64,000 bases of DNA from the NCBI GenBank assembly GCA_017450435.1, contig JAFSTO010000039.1, positions 1-64,000 of the forward strand, in the 5' to 3' direction. The position numbers and the translations under genes were made by a program. This document shows positions 26,676 through 36,234 of this stretch, piece by piece; positions within the stretch are counted from its first letter, which is position 1; the number at the start of each line of letters is the position of its first letter. The notes under the pieces are model-generated. The model did not search any database, had not been told where the DNA came from, and saw only the letters and a program-made list of their open reading frames with translations. Source of the DNA: Paludibacteraceae bacterium. Lineage in GTDB: Bacteria; Bacteroidota; Bacteroidia; Bacteroidales; Paludibacteraceae.

Positions 26676-28649
26676 ATGAATGAGAATAAATATCTACATC
26701 TACTGAGTGAGAAGTTTCCGACGGTTAGTTCCGCCGCCACAGAGATTGTGAACCTTGAGGCTATCTTGTCATTGCCAAAGGGCACGGAGCATTTTGTCTC
26801 CGATCTGCACGGTGCTGACGAATCGTTCTTGCACGTTCTGAAGAATGCGAGCGGTGTCATCCGTCGTAAAGTGGACGACATCTATGGCAGCCGTCTCTCG
26901 GAAGAGGAAAAACGCGCTTTGTGCGCAATGATATATTACCCTGAGGAACGTCTGGCTTATTGTCACTCAGTCAAAGGTGACATCACGGACATCTACCGCA
27001 GGCGCCTGGAACAGGTTACGGAAGTAGCCCGTGCGGTCACCATCAAATATTCGCGTTCTAAGGTCAGAAAACTTCTTCCTAAGGACTTTGCATACATCAT
27101 TGAGGAATTGCTGCACGAGAGCAAAGCCGAGCCCGACAGACAGTCGTATTACAACGCTATCATCGATGCTATCATCGACACAGGCAAAGCGGAAGACCTC
27201 TTGAAAGCCATCTGTCACCTGATACACCACTTAGTGATTGACACGTTGCATATCGTTGGCGACATCTACGACCGCGGTCCGGGTGCCGCCCGCATCCTTG
27301 ACCACTTGTGTGCGTACCACGACTTTGACATCCAATGGGGCAACCACGATATAGAATGGATAGGTGCCGCAGCCGGCAACTGGGCTCTGATAGCCACTGT
27401 TCTTCGCGTCTCAATCCGATACGCGAACGTTGAGACGCTGGAGGAAGACTATTCCATCAACCTGCTTCCGCTCGCCACATTCGCTATCGACACATACGGC
27501 AACGACCCATGTGTTGCCTTTCAGACCAATGACTTCGAACAGAACCTCAGGATGCAACGTTCAGCAGGCCTGATGGCAAAGATGCACAAAGCAATATCCG
27601 TCATTCAGTTCAAGTTGGAAGGTCAGACCATTCTTCGCCACCCTGAGTACAATATGAACGACCGTCTGTTGTTGGACAAGATTGACTTCGCCAACGGCAC
27701 TATCCGCCTTGAGGGAGTCACCTACCCTCTCACAGACACCCATCTGCCGACCATTGACCCCTCCGACCCGTATCGTCTGACAGCAGAAGAAGAGCAGTTG
27801 ATGAGCGGTCTTGCCCACTCGTTCCGTCAGTCGGAGCGGCTTCAGAAACACCTGCGTTGTCTATACGAACACGGTTCATTGTTTCTTGTTCGCAACAATT
27901 GTCTTCTCTACCACGCAGCTATTCCGATGAACGCTGACGGTACATTCACAGAGGTTGAAGTATGCGGCGAACGCGTCAAAGGCAAAGCCCTCATGCAGCG
28001 AATAGACAGCGTTATACGCGAGGCATATTACGGCGATCCGACGCCGGAAGTCCCGAAAGAGAAAATATCCCCTGCGTTAGATTATCTGTGGTACCTGTGG
28101 TGCGGTCCGCACTCACCCCTCTATAACAAAGACCGTATGACGACGTTTGAGCGTTATTTCATAGCCGATGAGGCGACTTGGAAAGAGACCAAAGGAGCAT
28201 ACTATATTCTCGCCAACGAACGTTCTACCTGCGAGGTTATTCTTCGCGAGTTCGGCTTGGACCCGAAGGTCTCAAAGATTATAAACGGTCACATCCCCGT
28301 TCACACGCTTGAGGGTGAGTCTCCGCTTCGCGCTGACGGGTTGCGGTTAGTCATAGACGGCGGTTTTTCAAAGCCGTATCAAGCCAAGACAGGCATAGCC
28401 GGCTACACACTCATCTACAACAGCCACCGCATGGAGCTTGTTGAGCACTCGCCGTTCCCCGGCAGAGACGAGGCAGCACGGACGGGAGTGGATATACAAC
28501 ATCAAGTGGTGCTGCTGGATTTCTCTCATCATCGCCTTCTCGTCCGTGATACCGACCGAGGCAAAGAGCTGCTGGAGCAGGTGGAAGACCTCAAGCAGTT
28601 GCTTTACGCCTACACTCATGGTGTTCTGACAGAAAAAGTCAGTCTATAA
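26676..28649 (+). CDS. fbp: Class III fructose-1,6-bisphosphatase
   Basis: 657 residues, the long class III form known from Firmicutes and Bacteroides. It hydrolyses fructose-1,6-bisphosphate to fructose-6-phosphate, the committed gluconeogenic step. The metallophosphoesterase core shows FVSDLHGADESFL near 45, DIYDRGPGAARIL and WGNHDIEWIG near 220, and INGHIPVH and VIDGGFSK in the C-terminal half. It has its own Bacteroidota promoter. Its last 11 bases overlap the 3' end of the convergent hydrolase gene. Confidence 0.96.
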   Translation: MNENKYLHLLSEKFPTVSSAATEIVNLEAILSLPKGTEHFVSDLHGADESFLHVLKNASGVIRRKVDDIYGSRLSEEEKRALCAMIYYPEERLAYCHSVKGDITDIYRRRLEQVTEVARAVTIKYSRSKVRKLLPKDFAYIIEELLHESKAEPDRQSYYNAIIDAIIDTGKAEDLLKAICHLIHHLVIDTLHIVGDIYDRGPGAARILDHLCAYHDFDIQWGNHDIEWIGAAAGNWALIATVLRVSIRYANVETLEEDYSINLLPLATFAIDTYGNDPCVAFQTNDFEQNLRMQRSAGLMAKMHKAISVIQFKLEGQTILRHPEYNMNDRLLLDKIDFANGTIRLEGVTYPLTDTHLPTIDPSDPYRLTAEEEQLMSGLAHSFRQSERLQKHLRCLYEHGSLFLVRNNCLLYHAAIPMNADGTFTEVEVCGERVKGKALMQRIDSVIREAYYGDPTPEVPKEKISPALDYLWYLWCGPHSPLYNKDRMTTFERYFIADEATWKETKGAYYILANERSTCEVILREFGLDPKVSKIINGHIPVHTLEGESPLRADGLRLVIDGGFSKPYQAKTGIAGYTLIYNSHRMELVEHSPFPGRDEAARTGVDIQHQVVLLDFSHHRLLVRDTDRGKELLEQVEDLKQLLYAYTHGVLTEKVSL

Positions 28650-29730
28650 GTTTGGAAACAATACGGAAAAACTTGATTTTCGAGCTCAAGTGCCCGCCAT
28701 ATTTGCCGTAATCACAAGTCACATTCGGCTTGTCGCCAAGGCAACGCCGCAAGTGTTCGGCATTACAGAACGGAACAATATCATCACGCTCTGAATGAAA
28801 GACATAAACGTCAGCCCGTGGAGTCCACGCCGGGCAGATTGTGTCTGAACCTACCGGTGAGTCGTCAACGGGATAATGGACAAGGCTGGAGCGCAGAAAA
28901 CCGTCATACATACGATGTGAGTCAGGTTTAGTCTTGTCCAGTCCGTAGGCAGAGAGCCAATGGTCGGCTTTTTTGTCGGCCATCAATAGTCCAAGCACTA
29001 TAAAACTATATTTCTTTGAGGTAATATATTTGTCGTACCTTTTGTTCATTGCCGGTGTAAAGAACACTTCTCGCTTAAGTCCGAGTCCGTAAGCAGCACT
29101 TGTTCCCATTACCAATTGCGGAATAGTCATCGCCATTCCCACCTTGTTATGCTGCACAGCACAGTCATAGGTAGCCGCCACATCGTAAGGTCCGCTACCT
29201 GCGTAGCAAGCCTTGACGTAGAAACGGTCGGCATATTGTTCTTCAAGTAGTTTTAGGGTCCATAGTGCGACAGCAGCGCCCTGCGAAAACCCCACCAAGC
29301 ATAGCGTGTCAGTCTCCAGCGGCACCTTCAAGCTGTCGAGCAGAGGTATGGCAGCAATGAGCATATCAACACAATGCTTTGCCGTCAATTCCCCGCAGAG
29401 ATACGGATGAACACTATCACGCGTCACGCCGTAGCCAAGATAATCAGGCATCACAAGCACATAATCCTTCCTGAAATATCGGGCCTCGTCAGTATTGGAT
29501 GTTGACGGCACCTCGTTGTTAGATGCGATAGTGTAATGAGGCAGAAGAATCAGCCCTTTGGGCTTACGAGCAGTTGGCACGCTTATCTTACCGGAGAGAA
29601 CCAGCGGTGCACCGGTTCTATCAACCGAAGGATAGTTAATCACCTGTTCATAGATGCCTTGCTTACCCCATGACATAGAACTGAGGCAAAGCAGTATCGC
29701 CGATAATATAAAGACCCTTGTCGTTTTCAT
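28639..29730 (-). CDS. Secreted alpha/beta-hydrolase (lipase/esterase-like)
   Basis: 363 residues with a signal peptide (MKTTRVFILSAILLCLSSMSWG). The alpha/beta-hydrolase elbow is GFSQG near 146-150 (Ser nucleophile). A DxxVP motif (ERDDIVPF) supplies the likely Asp, and the His is probably in KYGGHLSS near the end. The layout resembles the secretory lipase/peptidase-like family (LIP). It acts in the periplasm or outside the cell on an ester; the substrate cannot be told. Its 3' end overlaps fbp by 11 bases on the opposite strand. The pseudouridine synthase gene upstream ends in its own terminator, so this gene is probably transcribed separately. Confidence 0.85.
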   Translation of the reverse strand: MKTTRVFILSAILLCLSSMSWGKQGIYEQVINYPSVDRTGAPLVLSGKISVPTARKPKGLILLPHYTIASNNEVPSTSNTDEARYFRKDYVLVMPDYLGYGVTRDSVHPYLCGELTAKHCVDMLIAAIPLLDSLKVPLETDTLCLVGFSQGAAVALWTLKLLEEQYADRFYVKACYAGSGPYDVAATYDCAVQHNKVGMAMTIPQLVMGTSAAYGLGLKREVFFTPAMNKRYDKYITSKKYSFIVLGLLMADKKADHWLSAYGLDKTKPDSHRMYDGFLRSSLVHYPVDDSPVGSDTICPAWTPRADVYVFHSERDDIVPFCNAEHLRRCLGDKPNVTCDYGKYGGHLSSKIKFFRIVSKLID

Positions 29731-29735
29731 ACATT

Positions 29736-29776
29736 GTCAAAAAAAGCGTTGCGCCACAATACAGGCACAACGCTTT
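29736..29776 (-). terminator. Intrinsic terminator after the pseudouridine synthase gene
   Basis: A nine-base stem, AAAGCGTTG (29743-29751) with CAACGCTTT (29768-29776), closes a 16-base loop. Leftward it is followed by a run of T (complement of 29739-29745). It starts 9 bases past the stop at 29785. Confidence 0.75.
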
Positions 29777-29784
29777 GTTGTTAA

Positions 29785-30930
29785 TTAGAAATTACCCATC
29801 ATCAAGTAGTTAACTTCCTGCTGAGTAAGGAAGCGATACTTTCCTCTCGGCAAGTTCTTCTTGGTCAGTCCGGCGAAACTAACGCGGTCGAGTTGCACCA
29901 CCTTGTAACCTACTTTTTCGAAGATTCGTCTCACGACTCTGTTTTGTCCGGAGTGGATCTGCAGACCAACATGCTTGCGGTCGTCTTCTCTCGGGAACTC
30001 AAGTGCATCGGGTATGATAAGCTCATCGTCAAGCATCACTCCCGCCATTATCTCATTATAAGCTTCCTCGGTAAGGTCTTTGTCAAGCGTAGCGGCATAA
30101 ACCTTTTTCTTCTCGAACTTCGGATGCGTCAGTTTTGACGCGAGATCGCCATCGTTGGTAAGCAACAGAACACCGGTAGTGTTACGGTCAAGTCGTCCGA
30201 CAGGATATATGCGTTCCGAGCAAGCGTTCTTCACGATATCAATCACCGTGTGCCTCTCCTGGGGGTCATCAGTCGTAGTAACAGTGTTCTTTGGTTTGTT
30301 GAGAAGGATATATACTTTCTTCTCACGGCGAACGGGTTGCTCGTGGAACATAACCTTGTCGGTAGGCAGCACTTTTGCGCCCAACTCGCTGACAACAACG
30401 CCGTTCACTGATATTACACCGGCAAGAATAAAGTCGTCCGCCTCACGCCGCGAGCATATTCCGGCATTTGCGAGGTATTTATTCAGACGAATAGGCTTTG
30501 TCGGATCTTCGTACTTCTCCTCGTAAGCTATACGTTTCTTTTGTGAGTACAGTCCGGGGTTGTTTTGTCTTTTAGGTCTGAATTGTTTTTCTCCATCTTG
30601 CTGTCCGAAGCGTTGACGTCGTTCTTGTCCGGCCGTCTCGTTGAAACGTGGACGTCTGTCGTTGTAGCCCTCGGCATTGAAACGCGGGCGTCGCTCTTGC
30701 GCAGCATCCTGTGCGAAACGCGGACGCTGTTCTCCGGCAGGTGTCACACGTGAGAAACGCGGACGCTGCGCGTCGGATGAAGAATTGGTGGTAAAACGCG
30801 GACGCTTGCCGCGCGGTGTAGCCCCATCATTTTGATGAGAATAACTGTTGTGGGGTTGGAAACCGTCACGGTTTCCTCTTTCGCCCCTGCGGCCGCCATC
30901 ACGGAAGCCGTCGTTTTGAAAATTGTTCAT
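29785..30930 (-). CDS. RsuA/RluB-family pseudouridine synthase with RPRF-repeat arm
   Basis: 381 residues. The C-terminal ~235 are a standard RluB/RsuA enzyme: an S4 RNA-binding domain (RLNKYLANAGICSRREAD, ~148) and a catalytic domain with GRLDRNTTGVLLLTND (catalytic Asp near 245) and HSGQNRVVRRIFEKVGY. It should isomerise a uridine in 23S or 16S rRNA. The first ~147 residues are low-complexity and basic, with RGG/RGE-type motifs and six spaced RPRF/RQRF motifs (KRPRF, QRPRF, RRPRF). Such arms occur in Bacteroidota RluB proteins and are probably disordered RNA-binding tails. The gene lies downstream of rpmF and ends in its own terminator. Confidence 0.93.
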   Translation of the reverse strand: MNNFQNDGFRDGGRRGERGNRDGFQPHNSYSHQNDGATPRGKRPRFTTNSSSDAQRPRFSRVTPAGEQRPRFAQDAAQERRPRFNAEGYNDRRPRFNETAGQERRQRFGQQDGEKQFRPKRQNNPGLYSQKKRIAYEEKYEDPTKPIRLNKYLANAGICSRREADDFILAGVISVNGVVVSELGAKVLPTDKVMFHEQPVRREKKVYILLNKPKNTVTTTDDPQERHTVIDIVKNACSERIYPVGRLDRNTTGVLLLTNDGDLASKLTHPKFEKKKVYAATLDKDLTEEAYNEIMAGVMLDDELIIPDALEFPREDDRKHVGLQIHSGQNRVVRRIFEKVGYKVVQLDRVSFAGLTKKNLPRGKYRFLTQQEVNYLMMGNF

Positions 30931-31002
30931 AATAACGTACCTTAAATTTATAGAAGGTTTAATCTATTGAAGGTTTATCCGAATCCGTGTTTTTACACAA
31001 AC

Positions 31003-31034
31003 GCAGCCTCCTATACGTCACGTACTGAGGCTGC
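31003..31034 (-). terminator. Hairpin downstream of rpmF
   Basis: GCAGCCTC (31003-31010) pairs with GAGGCTGC (31027-31034). Leftward it is followed by an interrupted T-rich tract. It lies 43 bases past the rpmF stop and may terminate or attenuate before the pseudouridine synthase gene. Confidence 0.55.
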
Positions 31035-31076
31035 ATGTGAAAATGTCAATCACAATTGAACTTATGCAAAGGAATG

Positions 31077-31262
31077 TTATGCCTCTGCAGCTTTTTCTAT
31101 TGCGAGTTTACCGCGGTAGTATCCGCAAGCCCCACATACAGTGTGGTAGATATAAGTTGCGCCACAGTTAGGGCAGATAGCGAGCGTAGGCATCTTAGCC
31201 ACGTCATGCGTACGACGTTTCGCAGTTCTGGTATGCGATTGTCTTCTTTTAGGATGTGCCAT
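31077..31262 (-). CDS. rpmF: 50S ribosomal protein L32
   Basis: 61 residues, the normal L32 length. The N-terminus is MAHPKRRQSHTRTAKRRTH, and the zinc ribbon is formed by CPNCG and CGACG, so this is the four-cysteine (zinc-binding) form. A structural protein of the large ribosomal subunit. It follows yceD by 88 bases on the same strand, the conserved yceD-rpmF pairing found across bacteria. Confidence 0.97.
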   Translation of the reverse strand: MAHPKRRQSHTRTAKRRTHDVAKMPTLAICPNCGATYIYHTVCGACGYYRGKLAIEKAAEA

Positions 31263-31350
31263 AGTTATTTTACGATTTAATTATTTACAGTTTATTCAGT
31301 GTCTTTTATCTCGTGCTCTGCCTTGGACATAGTCTGCATTGAGCGGCTTA

Positions 31351-31812
31351 TTACTCCTCGTTAGTGCAAAGGTGGGCTTGGAGAAGCTCCTCCATTTGAG
31401 GATTACACTCACCTTCATGGTGACAGCACACTAACGGCAGGGCTGTTTGAGTTTCTTCATATAAGAGCCATGCGAGGTTGAAGAGCGGCTTTTGCCTGCT
31501 GACATAGATGGCATTATCGTCCTCATCATCAGCATCCGCCAATTTCACAACAAGCTCGTCCTCAGCCTCAACCGGCATCTCAACAGGGTCAAGACAGCGG
31601 TCGCACGGCACGCTGACTTCGCCCTTCAGAGCGAGAGTCAGCTTCACTTCTTCCCCCACAACAAACATCCTCACATCAGCCTCAATATTGCCCCCAAGTA
31701 TCGTTTGCTGGTCAAGCTCCGAAAAGAAAGCGTCATCAAGCATATAATGGTACTCGTTCACGCCTTCAGGCAAAAGACTCAAGTCAATATTCAAACTCGC
31801 AGTTTTGTTCAT
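31351..31812 (-). CDS. yceD: YceD/DUF177 family protein
   Basis: 153 residues. The family signature is present: CDRCLDPVEMPVEAEDELVV in the middle and, near the end, CCHHEGECNPQMEELL. DUF177 proteins are linked to 23S rRNA accumulation and are nearly always followed by rpmF, as here. The position of the cysteines suggests metal or RNA contact. The gene has a textbook Bacteroidota promoter 20 bases upstream, so its leader is short. Confidence 0.92.
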   Translation of the reverse strand: MNKTASLNIDLSLLPEGVNEYHYMLDDAFFSELDQQTILGGNIEADVRMFVVGEEVKLTLALKGEVSVPCDRCLDPVEMPVEAEDELVVKLADADDEDDNAIYVSRQKPLFNLAWLLYEETQTALPLVCCHHEGECNPQMEELLQAHLCTNEE

Positions 31813-31831
31813 TGTCGCACGAAAAAGCTTG

Positions 31832-31863
31832 CAAAATTACATCTTTTTTCTGACATAGCCAAA
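31832..31863 (-). promoter_or_regulatory. Promoter of yceD-rpmF
   Basis: On the minus strand TTTG (31863-31860) lies exactly 20 bases from the -7 box TAATTTTG (31839-31832). Transcription would begin near 31825, about 13 bases before the yceD ATG. Confidence 0.75.
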
Positions 31864-31958
31864 CTTTTGCCTCATTTTTTGTTATTTTTTTGCAAAAGTC
31901 GTCTAAAAGAGACACAAACAAGTACAGACATATTTTTTTATCAGTCCGTTTTTTTGTC

Positions 31959-32999
31959 TCAGCAGGCTTCGAATTGCCGTAGGAAACGGATATCGTTTTC
32001 CGAGAACAAACGCAGGTCTTTTACTCTGTACTTGAGGTTCGTTATACGCTCTACTCCCAGTCCGAAGGCATAGCCGGAATACTCCTTGCTGTCAATGCCG
32101 CATGACTCAAGAACATTGGGGTCAACCATACCGCATCCGAGTATCTCCACCCATCCTGTTCCTTTGCAGAACGAGCAGCCTTTTCCTCCGCAGATATTAC
32201 AACTGATATCCATCTCTGCCGATGGTTCGGTGAAGGGGAAATACGATGGTCGGAGACGGATCTGCGTATCAGCACCAAACATCTCTTTTGCAAAATAAAG
32301 CAGGGCTTGCCTAAGGTCAGCGAAACTGACATTCTTGTCAATATAAAGCCCCTCTATCTGGTGGAAGAAACAATGTGCTCTTGCTGAAACAGCCTCGTTG
32401 CGATACACCCGTCCCGGGCAGAGTACACGTATAGGCGGTTTTTCCGATGTCATTACTCTTGTCTGGACGGAAGAGGTGTGCGTGCGCAAAAGTATATCCG
32501 TAGGCTTCTGCACCCCTTCTTCTTTCTCTACAAAGAACGTGTCCTGCATATCTCGTGCCGGATGTTCCGGCGCAAAGTTAAGCATACCGAAAACGTGCTT
32601 GTCGTCCTCCACCTCAGGTCCTTCCTCAACGGTAAATCCTATGCGTGCAAAGATATCAATAATCTCCTCTTTGACGAGCGAGAGCGGATGCCTCGACCCG
32701 AGTTCGATAGGGTCAGGTGTTCTTGTCAAATCAGCCTTCTCTTCTTCTACTGCCTGCTGTTCGAGTGCGTCACGCATCTCTTGCAGACGTGAAGCGGTGC
32801 TGTTTTTCAACGCGTTGATAGCCGCACCTAATTCAGCTTTCTGCTCTTTAGACAGCCTACGGAACTCATCGAAGAGTTCAGTCACCTCACCTTTCTTTCC
32901 TAAGAACTGAATACGCAGTTGTTCCAGTTCGTCTTTACTTTGCGCCTGCATCTGAGCCACCTGCTCCTGCAGCGACATGATTCTTTCTCTTATATCCAT
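31959..32999 (-). CDS. pheS: Phenylalanyl-tRNA synthetase alpha subunit
   Basis: 346 residues. The N-terminal coiled coil (~1-90) binds tRNA. The class II catalytic core follows, with HPLSLVKEEIIDIFARIGF, LLRTHTSSVQTRVM (motif 2 side), CFHQIEGLYIDKNVSF, RLRPSYFPFTEPSAEMD and GCGMVDPNVL, and a final GLGVERITNLKY (motif 3). It works as an alpha2beta2 enzyme; pheT is not in this window. A cysteine set (CNICGGKGCSFCKGTGW) lies where many bacterial PheS have a shorter loop and may bind zinc. Confidence 0.97.
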   Translation of the reverse strand: MDIRERIMSLQEQVAQMQAQSKDELEQLRIQFLGKKGEVTELFDEFRRLSKEQKAELGAAINALKNSTASRLQEMRDALEQQAVEEEKADLTRTPDPIELGSRHPLSLVKEEIIDIFARIGFTVEEGPEVEDDKHVFGMLNFAPEHPARDMQDTFFVEKEEGVQKPTDILLRTHTSSVQTRVMTSEKPPIRVLCPGRVYRNEAVSARAHCFFHQIEGLYIDKNVSFADLRQALLYFAKEMFGADTQIRLRPSYFPFTEPSAEMDISCNICGGKGCSFCKGTGWVEILGCGMVDPNVLESCGIDSKEYSGYAFGLGVERITNLKYRVKDLRLFSENDIRFLRQFEAC

Positions 33000-33071
33000 G
33001 ATAAGCTATACAAAACTCAACAATACCCTTAACTTGTTATGAACAGACGTCATAACCACGAAAAGAGTATG

Positions 33072-33100
33072 CAAAGTTACAAAAAAAATACAACATACAA
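33072..33100 (-). promoter_or_regulatory. Probable promoter of pheS
   Basis: The -7 box TAACTTTG (33079-33072) is clear. The -33 element is less so: a TTG at 33100-33098 gives an 18-base spacer, and TTTG at 33105-33102 gives 22. The leader is about 65 nt. The promoter diverges from that of lptD. Confidence 0.5.
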
Positions 33101-33138
33101 GCAAATTATCGAAATTATTTTTGAAATACGGCACATTA

Positions 33139-33170
33139 TTTGCGTATTACCAATAAAAAGACTACCTTTG
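33139..33170 (+). promoter_or_regulatory. Promoter of the lptD-like gene
   Basis: TTTG (33139-33142), a 20-base spacer, then the -7 box TACCTTTG (33163-33170). The leader is about 100 nt and contains no other start codon with a long frame. Confidence 0.7.
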
Positions 33171-33274
33171 CAGGCTTATCGTGCGCTCGCGCAGCGTGCG
33201 CCGCACATGTACGAACCCAAAAAGCGAGGTAAACAAACGGACTGAGGCGCCTAAATAGACATATTCGTTTCCTC

Positions 33275-36178
33275 ATGGCAGCAACGCTGCTGCTTGTGTT
33301 GTGTGTTGTCGGTAGAGCCGAGGACACGTTGTTTGTTGCCGCAGCAGACAGCCTGAGTGCCGTTGGTGTACATGAGCCGGTATCAACAGACAGCACCTTG
33401 CATGCCACGAGTGTACAAATGACAGCCGACAGCACCTTGCGCCCATTGAGCGACGAGCTTGTTAACACGCCAACAGCCGTTCCTTCCGAAGACAGTATCA
33501 AAGAAGCAGGAAGCAGAAAAAAAGAATCGGCAGAAAAAGTGCCTCTGCCACGAACTTCCGGAGCCGTTGACTCAAAAATTGAATACAAATCGGCAGACTC
33601 GCTTGTCATGCTGGGTAATGGTACCGCGTTCCTGCATGGTGCAGGCGATATGAAATACAAAAGCGTGAACCTGACATCGGATTATATCCGTGTCCGGATG
33701 GACTCCAGCACCATCTTTGCCGCAGGCGTTTATGACTCCATCAACGAAGAATGGAGCGGCAGACCTGTCTTCAAAGACGGCGACAAGGCATACGAGTCGC
33801 ACGAGATGAGTTACAACCTAAAGACAAAGAAAGCTTATATCCGCCACGTAGTGGCAGAGCAAGACGAAGGATACATCATTGCCGACAGGGCGAAGAAAAC
33901 CGATGATGACGCAATGATGATGGCCGGCGGCAAATATACCACATGCGACGACCACGAGCACCCGCATTTCTATCTGAACATCACCAAGGGCAAAGTCAAA
34001 CCCGGCGAGTATGTAGCGGCAGGACCGGCATACTTAGTGGTGGGTGATGTGCCTCTGCCTCTTGCTATTCCGTTCGGTTTCTTTCCATTCACGTCATCAT
34101 ACTCGTCAGGTCTTATCATGCCTACTTTCGGCGATGACTATACCCGCGGATTGTATCTGCGTGGATTAGGTTATTACTTTGCCTTATCCGACTACGCTGA
34201 CCTTGAGATAACAGGAGACATATACACCAAAGGCACATGGGCCATTTCCGCCCGTTCTCGCTACCTCAAACGATACAAGTTCTCCGGCAACATATCCGTA
34301 AACTATCGCACGGATATCACCGGCGAGAAGGGAATGCCTGATTACACGAAAGCGACGAACTTCTCACTGCAGTGGAGCCACTCACAGGACTCGAAAGCCA
34401 ATCCGTATAGTAACTTCTCCGCCTCCGTCAACTTCTCTACGTCAGGTTATAACCGCTCAAATATCAATTCTTACTACAACTCAACCCTGAACTCCGAGAA
34501 TACCAAGTCATCGTCAATATCCTACACGCAGCGTTTTCCGGACTCTCCATGGTCGCTGTCAATGTCCGCCCTGATTAGTCAGCGCACGAAAGACTCAACA
34601 ATAGCACTTACCCTGCCTGACTTGTCAGTAAACATGAGTCAGATAAAGCCATTTAAGCGCAAAAAACCGGTGGGAAAAGAGCGATGGTATGAGAAAATAA
34701 CCCTACGCTACAGCGCCAACGCAAAGATATCAGTTGACACAAAAGAGAATTATCTGCTCCACTCCAATTTCCTTCGTGACTGGAAGACCGGCGTCAAGCA
34801 CAGTTTGCCGCTGTCAGCATCGTTCACCGCCTTCAAATATCTGAATATCAGTCCGAATATCAATTACAATGAGCGTTGGTATTTCCAGCGTGTTGACCAA
34901 AGCTGGGACGAGCAGCAGAACACAGTTGTACGTGACACCACCAATGGTTTCTACCGCGTATGGGACTTGTCTATGTCGCTAAGTATGTCAACCAAGCTAT
35001 ACGGATTCTTCATCCCAAGCAGAAAGCTCTTTCCGAACAGCAAGGTTGACCGTTTCCGCCACGTATTCACCCCCTCAGTCTCACTCAATTACACGCCGGA
35101 CTGCGAGGCCATACGTGCCAAAATTGACCACAACTACTATGGTACATATACGAGGCCTATCACCCAATCTGACGGCACCGTTGTGTATGACGAAGTACAA
35201 TACAACAGGTTTCAGGGCGCCATGTACGGCACACCGTCGAAGGGCAACGTGGGTTCTGTCAGTTTCTCGCTTGGCAACAACCTTGAGATGAAGATTCTCA
35301 ACAAGAAAGACACAACAGGCAAACAGCCCACAAAAATCATATCTCTAATAGACAACCTATCGATATCCGGCGGTTACAACTTCATGGCAGACTCGATGAA
35401 CTGGTCGAACTTCTCCGTCAACCTCCGCATTAAATTGCCGATGAACTACACGCTTAACCTTAGCGGTCAATTCGACCCATATCTTTACGGACTTAACGCC
35501 GCCGGCAATCCTGTTCGTACAAACAGACGTTGCTGGAACGAGGGCAAGTTCCTGCACTTCAAGGGCACCTCCACCTCATTCTCTTACACATTCAACAACC
35601 AGACATTCAAGAAATGGTTTGGCAAAGATGACAAAAAGAAAGAAGAGAAGTTCGACCCGGGTTTTGACATGGACGACCCCTACGCCACCGACCCGACGAC
35701 AGGTGAGCTTATCACCGATGAGCAACGCGAGAAGGCAAAGCGCGAAGAGAAAGAGTGGAAGAAACACCACCGCGAGACAGAGGCGGATATGGAAGGTTGG
35801 GAATTTGCTGATATACCGTGGAGTCTGACACTTAACTACAACATCCGCTATGGCGAGTCAAATGTGTTCGACTACGACAAGATGAACTACAAGATGCGCT
35901 TCACCCACAACCTGTCAGGCAGTATCTCCATAGGTTTGGGCAGAGGTTGGAAAGCCAGCACCTCTTTGAGTTATGACTTCAGTGCAAAGAAACTGAGCAA
36001 TGCCACCATCAACGTGACCCGCGACCTCCACTGCTGGACGATGACCGCCTCATTCGTACCTTTCGGCTACTACAAGAGCTATACATTTCACATTGGCGTG
36101 AACGCATCAATGTTGTCAGACCTGAAGTACGACAAGTCTTCGGCAGACGCAACAAACAAACGCGTGAGCTGGTGGTAA
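33275..36178 (+). CDS. lptD: LptD-like LPS-assembly outer-membrane protein
   Basis: 967 residues. The N-terminus is a signal sequence (MAATLLLVLCVVGRAED), then a Ser/Thr-rich linker to ~95. An OstA/LptA-like periplasmic domain follows (KSADSLVMLGNGTAFLHGAGDMKYKSV split over two strands, ~95-230). The rest is a large beta-barrel (GLYLRGLGYYFALSDYADLEI, FSGNISVNYR), with a charged Lys/Glu/Asp insert near 785-840. This matches the Bacteroidota LptD type (LptD_2), which places lipopolysaccharide in the outer leaflet with LptE. An in-frame stop 14 codons upstream leaves this ATG as the best start, though the basic residues before it (RRLNRHIRF) could belong to a non-ATG start. Confidence 0.87.
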   Translation: MAATLLLVLCVVGRAEDTLFVAAADSLSAVGVHEPVSTDSTLHATSVQMTADSTLRPLSDELVNTPTAVPSEDSIKEAGSRKKESAEKVPLPRTSGAVDSKIEYKSADSLVMLGNGTAFLHGAGDMKYKSVNLTSDYIRVRMDSSTIFAAGVYDSINEEWSGRPVFKDGDKAYESHEMSYNLKTKKAYIRHVVAEQDEGYIIADRAKKTDDDAMMMAGGKYTTCDDHEHPHFYLNITKGKVKPGEYVAAGPAYLVVGDVPLPLAIPFGFFPFTSSYSSGLIMPTFGDDYTRGLYLRGLGYYFALSDYADLEITGDIYTKGTWAISARSRYLKRYKFSGNISVNYRTDITGEKGMPDYTKATNFSLQWSHSQDSKANPYSNFSASVNFSTSGYNRSNINSYYNSTLNSENTKSSSISYTQRFPDSPWSLSMSALISQRTKDSTIALTLPDLSVNMSQIKPFKRKKPVGKERWYEKITLRYSANAKISVDTKENYLLHSNFLRDWKTGVKHSLPLSASFTAFKYLNISPNINYNERWYFQRVDQSWDEQQNTVVRDTTNGFYRVWDLSMSLSMSTKLYGFFIPSRKLFPNSKVDRFRHVFTPSVSLNYTPDCEAIRAKIDHNYYGTYTRPITQSDGTVVYDEVQYNRFQGAMYGTPSKGNVGSVSFSLGNNLEMKILNKKDTTGKQPTKIISLIDNLSISGGYNFMADSMNWSNFSVNLRIKLPMNYTLNLSGQFDPYLYGLNAAGNPVRTNRRCWNEGKFLHFKGTSTSFSYTFNNQTFKKWFGKDDKKKEEKFDPGFDMDDPYATDPTTGELITDEQREKAKREEKEWKKHHRETEADMEGWEFADIPWSLTLNYNIRYGESNVFDYDKMNYKMRFTHNLSGSISIGLGRGWKASTSLSYDFSAKKLSNATINVTRDLHCWTMTASFVPFGYYKSYTFHIGVNASMLSDLKYDKSSADATNKRVSWW

Positions 36179-36234
36179 AAGTAATGGACGAAATGACGTA
36201 ATGACGAAAGCTAATAACAAATAAAAAAAAGAAT

